Part shown: one piece after another, positions 43,201 through 50,960 of the stretch
Layout of the letters: each line of letters starts with the position of its first letter
Numbering within the stretch: the first letter of the stretch is position 1
From: UBA4416 sp035439445
Lineage (GTDB): Bacteria; Bacteroidota; Bacteroidia; B-17B0; Aurantibacillaceae
Direction: 5' to 3'
Assembly: GCA_035439445.1 (NCBI GenBank)
Contig: DAORKG010000011.1
Coordinates: 27,171 to 91,170, forward strand
Length of the DNA: 64,000 nucleotides
Made by a program: the position numbers and the translations under genes
The notes under the pieces: generated by a model
The model's input: the letters and a program-made list of their open reading frames with translations, nothing else
What the model was told of the DNA's origin: nothing
The model's database searches: none

Positions 43201-43888
43201 AAGTAGACTAGTTGATAGTACTGCTAATCCTAATGTTACTAGTTATATCTATAAAATTGCCGCTGTTGATTTATGTGGTAACGAGGGGCCAAAAAGCAAC
43301 TATCATAAATCAATACATTTACAAACTAACTATTCGGCGCCAAACATGAATTTAAATTGGAGTTTTTATGAGGGTGCCACTGTAATTAATTATAGAGTAT
43401 TAAGAGACACTAATAATTCTGGGAATTGGGTTGTATTAATTAATAACCTAGCGCCTAACGCTAACACTTATACAGATTTTGGTATTCCAGCGGGCGCTAA
43501 TAGTGTGCAATACCGTGTAGATGTTATTTGGTTAAACTCTTGTGATCCAACAGCTAAAGTGGCTCAAAGTATAATCAATACAACAAAGTCAAACACTAAA
43601 GATTTTGTAATTAGTATTCCTACAGATATAAAATCTCAAAACGAACTTCTAAACTCAATCTCATTATACCCTAACCCAACAAAAGATGTATTTGATATTG
43701 AATTAAAATCCGGAATAGAGAGTTTTGATGTGGAGATCTATAATCAATTAGGAAGTGTTTTAAAATCAACACACTTAACTTACACGGATAAAGCAACAAT
43801 TGACATCAGTGAATTTAGTTCAGGAATTTATTATGTAGTTATAAAAACAAAAATAGGTTCGGTAACTAAGCGTATTTCTAAATTATAA
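40268..43888 (+). CDS. T9SS-secreted multidomain surface protein (fibronectin III, Ig-like and PKD-like repeats)
   Basis: The 1206-residue protein has a signal peptide (ending ASLFGQ). Domain order is an N-terminal fibronectin III-like module (about 25-160) and a related one (about 165-280), a cadherin/Ig-like module (about 290-385), several PKD-like modules of about 80 residues with the pattern ICQGQ...TGYNWTFPSG...GNTNAIT...TNACG (about 390-920), two fibronectin-like modules (about 925-1110) and a type A T9SS tail (from about 1125, SLYPNPTKDVFDIEL). It is expected on the cell surface or released. It may be an adhesin or structural protein; the ligand is unknown. Confidence 0.85.
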   Translation: MKQLLSIIFIALTASLFGQTPISTPATQASNVTITNITTTSIKVDWTSGSGSYEIVIVRPASSTNVLPSSANMPAYSASSNYGSGTNLGSSNYVVYKSSGTSVTVSGLTPGVNYEAVVYSYNYGCGQYVLGTCTLPNYYLVKTTYGSGNSEQHYTLATKPTALPTMSLIGTPGATTATLSTTGAGANWSLISVRNQSVTGANPVDGTYYAASPVFGSGNQLGGTGTMNYSTYFNSATGTVNLSNLQPATAYFARAYACNGTGSASNNSYNYYGYQLVSFSTYNAPPTINTVSNYTICQDAPTTTVSLSGIGDGSAAETQTLSMYAYSSNTALIPNPTLSYASPNSTGTLYFKPNAGQSGTAVISIYLYDNSPNNDVTIKTFTVTVKGIPYAAGAISTATTTLCKVKNGVIFSVPTISNTTTYNWSLPPNATVTAGANTNSITVNFSVTANSYNVSVYGSNTNGCGNGTSSSILVNFDNVPTTSNAGPNQQICNNLTALAANVPSIGTGAWTFCSTGLGNLSSSTTANANLQVVNNQTVTAAWTISNGVCPSSTSSVVVTNIFGSPSCTPYADFVANNTQICQGTTVTYSNTSVAAVGPNTYTWTFGAGATPATSTSTAAAITVTYSTVGTKTVTLSMNSGAGALTMTKNAYINVITIPTAPVTIFGNSPICQGQTAENYFINTVTDATGYNWTFPSGVSQNTGGNTNAITANFSTTATSGNIAVTATNACGSSAATTKSITVNPLPTQATSITGTNTVCQGVNGVTYIANNLNNSLSFTWSTPNGCNIVSGLNTKTITVNYDNTATSGIISVYGTNGCGDGNNRNKSITVNPLPDAAGAISGSASNNVCPLSTNINYSVAPIANATGYTWIYPSGYSVASGGNTNSIFLDATVNASNGGIKVVGTNACGAGDTSNVLSVNISGLPTQQICVVTVDSSSVHNEIFWQKNGVSNVDSFRVYREQTAILDTLIGTVGYNDLSRLVDSTANPNVTSYIYKIAAVDLCGNEGPKSNYHKSIHLQTNYSAPNMNLNWSFYEGATVINYRVLRDTNNSGNWVVLINNLAPNANTYTDFGIPAGANSVQYRVDVIWLNSCDPTAKVAQSIINTTKSNTKDFVISIPTDIKSQNELLNSISLYPNPTKDVFDIELKSGIESFDVEIYNQLGSVLKSTHLTYTDKATIDISEFSSGIYYVVIKTKIGSVTKRISKL

Positions 43889-43909
43889 AATATATTTTTC
43901 TAAAAATCA

Positions 43910-43939
43910 AAGGCTGCCTATACAAGGCAGCCTTTTTTT
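43910..43939 (+). terminator. Intrinsic terminator
   Basis: AAGGCTGCCT (43910-43919) and AGGCAGCCTT (43925-43934) form a perfect 10-base stem with a five-base loop and a T tract. It ends the T9SS gene 22 bases after its stop and lies ten bases before the sensor gene, so the sensor must have its promoter inside or upstream, or rely on readthrough. Confidence 0.9.
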
Positions 43940-43948
43940 ATTAAATTT

Positions 43949-46900
43949 ATGCTGCAAATGTCAAAGAAACTACTTTTCATATTATTTTGTTTTGTTAATC
44001 TTTCTATTTATAGAGCTCAAGATTACAACTTCAAGCATTATGGTCAAAAACAAGGCCTAACGAATGCCAATATAAAATGTATTTTCCAAGACAGCTACGG
44101 CTATATATGGTTTGCTACACAAGGCGGAGGTATAAGTAAATTTGACGGGAAATCATTTACTAATTATGATAAGCAAGATGGTTTAGTGGGAAATGATGTG
44201 ATTTGTATCACAGAAGATGAAAATAAAAACATTTGGATTGGCACCGTAGATGGTGTTTCAAAATATAACAGAAAAAAATTCATAAACTATACAACCGAAA
44301 ACGGACTAAAAGAAAATAAAGTATTTCATATCCTTTGTGATGGTTCTAAAATATGGATTTCAACATTTGGTGGAGGTATTGCCGTTTTAGAAAACGAAAC
44401 ATTCTCTTACCTCAACACAGCCAACGGATTAAGTTCTGATAAAGTTTTTTCCGTTTTTAAAGATAAAAGCGGAAAGTATTGGATTGGAACCAGTAAAGGA
44501 GGAATTAACCTTTACAATGGAAAATCATTTACAGTCATCAAAGAATCTAAAAACTTTAATTCGGCCTCGGCATTTTGCTTTCACGAAAGTAGTGACGGGA
44601 AAATATGGATTGGTACGCCCGGGAAAGGAATTTATTATATCGAGAATAATATATTTCATCAAGTAGATATTCCGCAAATCAACACTGATTATATATCTAA
44701 AATTGTAGAAGATAAGCAACATAATATTTGGTGCGCTACCGAACATGGTTTATTGAAAATTTATAAAAACCTAAACCACAAACTATTTAATAAAGATAAC
44801 GGACTGGCAGGTGTTGACATTCCATCTGTTTTATGCGATTATGAAGGTGAAATATGGGTTTCATGTTTCGGTAACGGAATATATAAATTAACAAATGAGG
44901 CTATATCAGTTTATACAAAACAACATGGCTTAGATGAAAATAGAGTATTTGCTTTTTGTAACAAAGGAAATGGCTTTTTATTTAGCACAGCTAATGGATT
45001 AAATTCATTTTATAATAATGTCATTGAAAATATATCCTTACCAAATGAATTAAGTGGTACGATTATTACATCTCTTTACTATGAAGAAAATTTATTATTT
45101 GTTGGAACAGATAGCAAAGGATTATTTATTTTAAATGAAACCAGTAAAAATATCTATAAACTATCAAAGGTTATAAATAAGATTGATTCTATAGATTTAA
45201 AAACTATTATCTCATCTATTTTAAGAGAACCAAAAAGTAATACAATCTGGTTTAGTTTATATGGTACTGGAATTGTAAAACTACAAAACTTTCATCCTAC
45301 ATTATTATGCAAAGAGAATGGCTTATTACCAACTAACGACGTAACCTGCGCATACCTGAGTGATTCGAAGCTTTGGATAGGTTCTATTGGAAATGGAGCA
45401 TTTACATTAAATACGTCTGACAATTCGATTCGCTTCTTAGATAAAAAAGACGGACTTACAAGTTCAAGCATTTTTTCGATTAAAGAGATTAATGGTCATA
45501 TTCTCATTGGGTCGATAGACGAAGGTTTATTTATTTTCACTAATCATAAATTTATAAATCTTAATAAAAAAACAGGATTATTAAGTAATACTATTAATAC
45601 AATTCAAAACATAAACAGTAATGAGTTATGGGTAGGTACAGATTTAGGAATTAATAAAATTTCGCTTAATTCAGATTTCTCGCTAAAAAGCATTAAAGCT
45701 TACACCGATGAAGATGGGCTAAAGTCTTCGGCAATTGAACAAAACGCCTCTATCGAACAAAATGGATATATTTATTTTGGGACTGGCGAAGGGTTAGTAT
45801 CATACAACGCCAAAGAAGATATTAATAGTGACGCTAAACCAAAGGTTTTGATTACTGAGTTACTTTTAAAATATAGTAAAATTGATAGTGCTAAAGTAAA
45901 ATTTGATTCTTTATCAAAATTAAACTTACCAATAAATCCTGTTTTCACATATAAACAAAACGACATTACTTTTAAATTTAAAGCTCTATCTACCCAAACC
46001 ACTAACTATCAATTTTTATTGGAAGGATACGACAAAGATTGGTCGCCAGTGCAAACCAATAATGAAGCTGTATTTACTAACTTATCTCCGGGTAAATATA
46101 TTTTCAAACTAAAAGCCATTAATAAATACAATATAGAAAGTGATGTATTGGAGTATTCATTTGAAATTACTCCACCGTTTTATATGCGCTGGTGGTTTTT
46201 TGTATTATCAATTATTACGATTATAGCGAGCATTTATTTCTTTATTAAGTACAGAACGCATAAATTAACTAAAGAAAAGCAAGTACTAGAGCAAAAAGTA
46301 AATGAACGCACATCTGAATTAAAAAGTGCCAACTTAAATTTAAATATTGCTATTGAGGAAATTAAAGATAGTATTAACTATGCCGAACGTATTCAAAGTG
46401 CTATATTACCCAACATATCTGTTATAAAAGATAACTTGCCTAATGGTTTTATTTTATTTAAACCAAGAGATATTGTGAGTGGAGATTTTTACTGGTTTAA
46501 TAAAAGCGACGATAAACTATTTTTAGCTTGCGTAGATTGTACAGGCCATGGCGTTCCTGGGGCTTTTATGAGTATGATTGGGAACTCATTACTAAATGAA
46601 ATTATATTAACAAAAAAAATCACCAGCCCTTCAGCAATTCTTTCAAACTTAAATAAAAGTATTTTCAAAGTATTAAAACAAAACACTTCCGAATCGAAAG
46701 ACGGCATGGACATGGCTTTATGTATGATTGATTTAAAAACCAATACATTAACATATGCAGGTGCCAACAGAGAATTATTACAAATTAGAAATGGGGAATT
46801 AATTGAATATAAACCAACTAAAAATGCTATTGGTGGTTTTACAGATTCTTCAACTATATTCAAAGAAACTGTCATTGAAATCAAACCAAATGATTTATTT

Positions 46901-47104
46901 TACATGACAACAGATGGATATGCCGATCAATTTGGTGGCGAAAAAGGGAAAAAATTGATGACAAAAAACTTTAAAGATTTCTTGTTACAAATTCACACCC
47001 AGCCTATGCCTAAACAACAAGAAATGTTGGATAAAAAAATTGTTGACTGGATGGGAACTCATGAACAAGTAGACGATATTTTAGTTGTAGGTATCAAACT
47101 TTAA
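43949..47104 (+). CDS. Two-component-regulator-type propeller sensor with SpoIIE/PP2C phosphatase output
   Basis: The 1051-residue protein has a signal peptide, then about fourteen reg_prop repeats with WIGT-type blades (about 25-640) suggesting two seven-bladed propellers. A Y_Y_Y domain (about 650-735) and one transmembrane helix (about 747-767) follow. After a coiled coil comes a SpoIIE-type phosphatase (about 810-1051). The phosphatase metal residues look intact: SGDFYWF, DCTGHGVPGAF (about 862), TDGYADQFGG and DDILVVG. It should sense a periplasmic ligand and dephosphorylate a cytoplasmic Ser/Thr protein. No histidine kinase domain is present. ATG at 43958 is an alternative start. Confidence 0.88.
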   Translation: MLQMSKKLLFILFCFVNLSIYRAQDYNFKHYGQKQGLTNANIKCIFQDSYGYIWFATQGGGISKFDGKSFTNYDKQDGLVGNDVICITEDENKNIWIGTVDGVSKYNRKKFINYTTENGLKENKVFHILCDGSKIWISTFGGGIAVLENETFSYLNTANGLSSDKVFSVFKDKSGKYWIGTSKGGINLYNGKSFTVIKESKNFNSASAFCFHESSDGKIWIGTPGKGIYYIENNIFHQVDIPQINTDYISKIVEDKQHNIWCATEHGLLKIYKNLNHKLFNKDNGLAGVDIPSVLCDYEGEIWVSCFGNGIYKLTNEAISVYTKQHGLDENRVFAFCNKGNGFLFSTANGLNSFYNNVIENISLPNELSGTIITSLYYEENLLFVGTDSKGLFILNETSKNIYKLSKVINKIDSIDLKTIISSILREPKSNTIWFSLYGTGIVKLQNFHPTLLCKENGLLPTNDVTCAYLSDSKLWIGSIGNGAFTLNTSDNSIRFLDKKDGLTSSSIFSIKEINGHILIGSIDEGLFIFTNHKFINLNKKTGLLSNTINTIQNINSNELWVGTDLGINKISLNSDFSLKSIKAYTDEDGLKSSAIEQNASIEQNGYIYFGTGEGLVSYNAKEDINSDAKPKVLITELLLKYSKIDSAKVKFDSLSKLNLPINPVFTYKQNDITFKFKALSTQTTNYQFLLEGYDKDWSPVQTNNEAVFTNLSPGKYIFKLKAINKYNIESDVLEYSFEITPPFYMRWWFFVLSIITIIASIYFFIKYRTHKLTKEKQVLEQKVNERTSELKSANLNLNIAIEEIKDSINYAERIQSAILPNISVIKDNLPNGFILFKPRDIVSGDFYWFNKSDDKLFLACVDCTGHGVPGAFMSMIGNSLLNEIILTKKITSPSAILSNLNKSIFKVLKQNTSESKDGMDMALCMIDLKTNTLTYAGANRELLQIRNGELIEYKPTKNAIGGFTDSSTIFKETVIEIKPNDLFYMTTDGYADQFGGEKGKKLMTKNFKDFLLQIHTQPMPKQQEMLDKKIVDWMGTHEQVDDILVVGIKL

Positions 47105-47107
47105 TTT

Positions 47108-48166
47108 TTGGTTTTGAATCGATTATTTGCCATCATACTCGTTGTATTTTGTTATACTAATTCTATTTGGGCTCAAAAGAATAAATCGGATAGTACCTAC
47201 TATGTAAAATACAAAGACAAATTCATTATTTCTATTTTTCAATCTTACCGAAATTATGAAATGGGTTTAAGTCAACAGTTAGTAAAAGATAGTTTAAAAA
47301 AATCAGAACTTGCCTATGTTGCCGAATCTAATTTGGTATCAGGTATCGAATTAAATTATGATAAGTTTAACATATCCATTGGATGGAAAAACCCTTCCAA
47401 GTCTGTGAAACAGAAAGGTGATACCAAATACAGAAATTTCAATTTTAATATTGGTGGCAACAGATGGATTTTAGAAAATAGCTACCGAAGCTATAAAGGG
47501 TTTTATAATAAAAACACATCGCGTTATGATACAACTTTTTTAAGAACCGGCATCTACGACCAAGACTCAAGAATCATGTCTGAGGCATATAAAACCAAAT
47601 TTTTATTTTTTACCAACTCTAATAAATTTTCTTTTAAGTCGGGTTACTCATGTAATTATCACCAATTAAAATCCGCCTTTAGCTTCGTATTATCAGGTAA
47701 TATATATTACAATCGAGTAAATTCAGATAGTTCTTTTTTTCCTGTGCCAGTAAGAAGTTATTACGATACACACCAATCTTTAAACGGATTAAATGTATTT
47801 GCTTTTTCAGTTTATGGTGGTGGAAGTTTAAATTTAGTTTTATGGAAACACCTTTTCATGAACTTTACTTTAATTATTGGTCCTGAAGAACAATGGCGTA
47901 ATTATCATTATCTGGATACACACCGAAGCCAAACATTATTCTATACTTCTGTATCGGGCGATTTTAGAGCATCTATAGGGTATAACCACAAACACTTTTT
48001 CATGTTACTTAACACTAATAGCGATTTTAGTTGGTATAACGCCAGTCAAATTACTTATTTGTCAAAATATGGTGCAGTAAACTTTCTGATAGGAGCTCGC
48101 ATTCCCTCCAAACCAGGCAAGCTATATCGTAAGTTTCAGCAAACTAAATTTTACGGAATATTCTAG
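47108..48166 (+). CDS. DUF4421-like outer membrane protein
   Basis: This 352-residue protein has a signal peptide (ending TNSIWAQ) followed by strand-rich sequence. YYVKYKDKFIISIFQSYRNYEMGL and the tail LLNTNSDFSWYNASQITYLSKYGAVNFLIGARI resemble the DUF4421 family, predicted outer membrane barrels of Bacteroidota. The start is TTG, either at 47108 or two codons later at 47114, since no ATG is near. It begins three bases after the sensor gene, so the two are likely co-transcribed and may work together. The last four bases overlap the convergent AMP nucleosidase gene. Confidence 0.7.
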   Translation: MVLNRLFAIILVVFCYTNSIWAQKNKSDSTYYVKYKDKFIISIFQSYRNYEMGLSQQLVKDSLKKSELAYVAESNLVSGIELNYDKFNISIGWKNPSKSVKQKGDTKYRNFNFNIGGNRWILENSYRSYKGFYNKNTSRYDTTFLRTGIYDQDSRIMSEAYKTKFLFFTNSNKFSFKSGYSCNYHQLKSAFSFVLSGNIYYNRVNSDSSFFPVPVRSYYDTHQSLNGLNVFAFSVYGGGSLNLVLWKHLFMNFTLIIGPEEQWRNYHYLDTHRSQTLFYTSVSGDFRASIGYNHKHFFMLLNTNSDFSWYNASQITYLSKYGAVNFLIGARIPSKPGKLYRKFQQTKFYGIF

Positions 48167-48933
48167 AATTTCAGATGCTTGACTGAAATCCCGGCTTTTT
48201 GTAACTCTTTTAACGAGTCTATACCAATTCTTAAATGATCAGTTACAAAATCAGTAGTCACTTTTTTATCGCTCTCTTCAGTTTTCACTCCTTCCGGAAT
48301 CATCGGCTGATCACTCACTAACAATAGGGCACCAACCGGAATTTCGTTATGAAAACCAACACTAAAAATAGTGGCAGTTTCCATATCAATTGCCATCGCT
48401 CTTATCTCTCTTAAATAATCTTTAAAATCTTCGTCATGTTCCCAAACTCGACGATTAGTTGTGTATACTGTTCCTGTCCAATAATCTCGTCCACTTAAAC
48501 GAATTGTATATGAAATTGCTTTTTGCAAATTAAAAGATGGTAATGCTGGAACTTCGCTTGGGAAATAATCATTAGATGTTCCTTCTCCCCTAATTGCTGC
48601 AATTGGTAATATTAAGTCACCAATTTGGTTTTTCTTTTTCAAGCCACCACATTTTCCTAAAAATAAAACTGCTTTGGGGTTAACTGCTGTCAATAAATCC
48701 ATAATAGTTGCGGCCATAGCACTACCCATACTAAAATTAATTATGGTTATTCCTTCGGCTGTTGCAGTTTGCATTGGTCTGTCAAGTCCTTCAACCTCCA
48801 CTCCATTCCACTCTGCAAACATTTTCACATAACCACCAAAATTGGTAAGCAATATATATTGTCCAAAATCTTCTATCTTTTTTCCTGTATAACGTGGTAA
48901 CCAGTTATTTACAATTTCTTCTTTCGTCTTCAT
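48163..48933 (-). CDS. amn: AMP nucleosidase
   Basis: The 256-residue protein belongs to the phosphorylase/nucleosidase superfamily. ITIINFSMGSAMAATIMDLLTAVNPKAVLFLGKCGGL and the C-terminal AMAIDMETATIFSVGFHNEIPVGALLLVSD contain the ribose- and base-binding residues. The short form without the E. coli N-terminal domain is usual in Bacteroidota. It splits AMP into adenine and ribose 5-phosphate and so adjusts the adenylate pool. The gene is single, transcribed opposite to its neighbours, and its 3' end overlaps the DUF4421-like gene by four bases. Confidence 0.9.
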   Translation of the reverse strand: MKTKEEIVNNWLPRYTGKKIEDFGQYILLTNFGGYVKMFAEWNGVEVEGLDRPMQTATAEGITIINFSMGSAMAATIMDLLTAVNPKAVLFLGKCGGLKKKNQIGDLILPIAAIRGEGTSNDYFPSEVPALPSFNLQKAISYTIRLSGRDYWTGTVYTTNRRVWEHDEDFKDYLREIRAMAIDMETATIFSVGFHNEIPVGALLLVSDQPMIPEGVKTEESDKKVTTDFVTDHLRIGIDSLKELQKAGISVKHLKF

Positions 48934-48981
48934 ACTCTATCTGATTTTATAATTAAGCTAAGGTACAAAAATTTAATGATG

Positions 48982-49013
48982 TTTAATCACCTATCAATTT
49001 TACTATATCTTTA
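48982..49013 (+). promoter_or_regulatory. Promoter with -33 and -7 elements
   Basis: TTTA at 48982-48985 is followed after 20 bases by TATCTTTA at 49006-49013, each one base off consensus. The spacing equals that of the promoter at 14409. It lies 17 bases before the HsdR-N gene. Confidence 0.4.
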
Positions 49014-49030
49014 CCAAATTATTATATCAT

Positions 49031-49492
49031 ATGAGCTTGCCTAAATTAAATTTTCCGGATGTGGAATTTCGTTTTCAGAAAAACGAGAAAGGTAATTTAC
49101 AGTTATTTGATATGATTCGAAAAAAATTTGTGGATGCAACGCCTGAAGAATGGGTTAGACAACATATCATACATTTTTTAATACAATACAAACAAGTTCC
49201 TGCCTCTATGATTTCTGTAGAAAAACAATTATTGTTTAATAATACAAAACGCCGAACAGATATCGTTATTTATAATTCTCAATTACAACCACTTTTAATT
49301 ATAGAATGTAAAGCACCTGAAGTAAGTATAGATCAGTTAACCATTAATCAGGCTTTACGATACAATTTAGAGTTAAAAGTACCTGCTATTTTTTTAAGTA
49401 ACGGACTGAACCATGTTTGTCTCAAACTCGAAAAAGAAGGGCCAAAAGTGTTAAAAGATCTACCAGACTATAATTCTCTCCTAAATTTTTAG
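49031..49492 (+). CDS. Orphan HsdR N-terminal-type (PD-(D/E)xK) protein
   Basis: At 153 residues this is only the N-terminal nuclease-fold domain of a type I restriction HsdR subunit, with no helicase part. The core is visible: an aspartate in RRTDIVIYN (about 75-83) and IECKAPEV (about 97-104) supply the D...ExK catalytic triad. No HsdM or HsdS gene is near, so this is not a restriction system. Stand-alone members are common in Bacteroidota, often close to DNA-metabolism genes; the role is unknown. It has its own promoter-like sequence. Confidence 0.8.
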   Translation: MSLPKLNFPDVEFRFQKNEKGNLQLFDMIRKKFVDATPEEWVRQHIIHFLIQYKQVPASMISVEKQLLFNNTKRRTDIVIYNSQLQPLLIIECKAPEVSIDQLTINQALRYNLELKVPAIFLSNGLNHVCLKLEKEGPKVLKDLPDYNSLLNF

Positions 49493-49647
49493 ATTTAAGT
49501 CGAATTCTGTAACCTTTTTGTAATTAAGGGGTTAAACAATTTAGAAATAGCCAAAATCACCATTTTGTTAATAACTTTAAAGGCATTAACAGCAATTAAC
49601 ACTTGCTTTTATGAAAAAAAACAACATATTTGCAAATCTCAAAAAAT

Positions 49648-49660
49648 AAGGAGAAACGTG
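49648..49660 (+). promoter_or_regulatory. Shine-Dalgarno-like site and GTG start of the M23 peptidase
   Basis: AAGGAG at 49648-49653 lies four bases before GTG at 49658. Such a site is unusual in this window and favours this GTG over the in-frame start 31 codons upstream, because it also gives a normal signal peptide (VKTKNISTFVLMMGTSLLLSS). Confidence 0.6.
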
Positions 49661-50689
49661 AAAACTAAAAACATATCAACTTTTGTGCTGATGATGGGAA
49701 CATCATTACTACTAAGTTCGTTTTCACCTGCTACTTTAAATGCAAATATTGCGCCAAAATCTATTTTCACGTTTAATGCTGCTAATCCGGATGAAAAACC
49801 GATTAAAGATGACGGAAAAAAGAAAATGGTTAAAAGAGATGATACCTCAAAAGTTACTATTAATCCTGCGATTTTAGCAATTTCAGGAGAGGAACATGAT
49901 GAAACAGAAGAGGTTGACTCTTTGTTAGCCTTTCCATCAAACGATTTATACTCTTCTTGGGATACTACAGTTATTCACCCATACTCTTTTGCTGAAAGCT
50001 TTAAACAAGATTCGGCTATTATTACATTAACAGAACCAACTGATTGCGGATTTGTTTTACCATTTACAGGAAATGTAACTTCTGAGTTTGGCTGGAGAAA
50101 AAGAAGACCACACTACGGAACAGATATTGACCTTGAAACCGGAGATACAGTAGTAGCTGCATTTGATGGTATGGTTCGTATTGCTAAGCTTAACAGAAGT
50201 TATGGTAATGTTGTGATTATTCGTCATAAAAATGGTTTAGAGACAGTATATGCTCACTTATCCAAAATATTAGTTGAGCCAGGACAAGTTTTAGAAGCTG
50301 GACAAATTATTGGTTTAGGTGGTAACACTGGCCATTCTTATGGTTCACATTTACATTTTGAAATGCGTTACTTAGGTCAGGCAATTGATGCTGAAGATTT
50401 TATTGATTTTGCTGCTGGTACTTTAAAAAAGAATGAAGTATTGTTTACTAAGTCTGATGTTGAAAATAAATACGATTTAAGAGCATTACATTCTCGTCAA
50501 AAAAGAGATTTAAACTTAACTCGTGTATCAGGCACTAAATCTAAACATGGTAAAACAATTACTGTAAGAAAAGGAGATACTCTTGGTCGTATTGCTGCTC
50601 GTAATCATACTAGCATTAAAGCTATTTGTAAAAAGAATGGCATTAAACAAACCAAGGTTTTAAGACCCGGAATGAAATTAAAAGTTTAA
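49658..50689 (+). CDS. M23 metallopeptidase with C-terminal LysM domain
   Basis: From the GTG start the protein has 343 residues: a signal peptide, a low-complexity linker, an M23 (lysostaphin/LytM-type) peptidase domain and a LysM domain at the last 45 residues (KTITVRKGDTLGRIAARNHTS). The zinc ligands are HYGTD (His and Asp) and HLHFE, and all look intact, so it should cleave peptidoglycan cross-links or bind wall as an activator. GWRKRRPHYGTDIDLETGD is a typical entry. The start was set by the ribosome site and signal peptide. A strong terminator follows. Confidence 0.92.
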   Translation: MKTKNISTFVLMMGTSLLLSSFSPATLNANIAPKSIFTFNAANPDEKPIKDDGKKKMVKRDDTSKVTINPAILAISGEEHDETEEVDSLLAFPSNDLYSSWDTTVIHPYSFAESFKQDSAIITLTEPTDCGFVLPFTGNVTSEFGWRKRRPHYGTDIDLETGDTVVAAFDGMVRIAKLNRSYGNVVIIRHKNGLETVYAHLSKILVEPGQVLEAGQIIGLGGNTGHSYGSHLHFEMRYLGQAIDAEDFIDFAAGTLKKNEVLFTKSDVENKYDLRALHSRQKRDLNLTRVSGTKSKHGKTITVRKGDTLGRIAARNHTSIKAICKKNGIKQTKVLRPGMKLKV

Positions 50690-50706
50690 GTTTTCTATTA
50701 AGTTTA

Positions 50707-50742
50707 AAATCCCTCTGCTTAAAACAGGGGGATTTTTTTTCA
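50707..50742 (+). terminator. Intrinsic terminator of the M23 peptidase gene
   Basis: AAATCCCTCTG (50707-50717) pairs with CAGGGGGATTT (50725-50735) with one G-U pair, followed by T residues. The 218 bases from here to the DUF2130 stop hold no clear gene or repeat. Confidence 0.85.
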
Positions 50743-50960
50743 TATACTTTTTGTTGGTTTGGCAGTTCGTTATGTGAAAATCGATTTTTTAAAAAATATA
50801 TTGAGAATAGTTCGGTTGAGTTTATACCTTAATATAAAAATCACAGAGACAGTTACATTTTATGCATTCTAGCCATTCTTCCAAAAGACTAATCAGCCTT
50901 GAAGAATTAATTAGTTTACTGTTGGTGTTTCATTTCCTGCCAGAAAAAATGATTAATGGA

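Noticed and set aside
49031..49492. Possible type I restriction system
   Set aside because: Only the HsdR N-terminal domain is present; there is no helicase part and no HsdM or HsdS gene.
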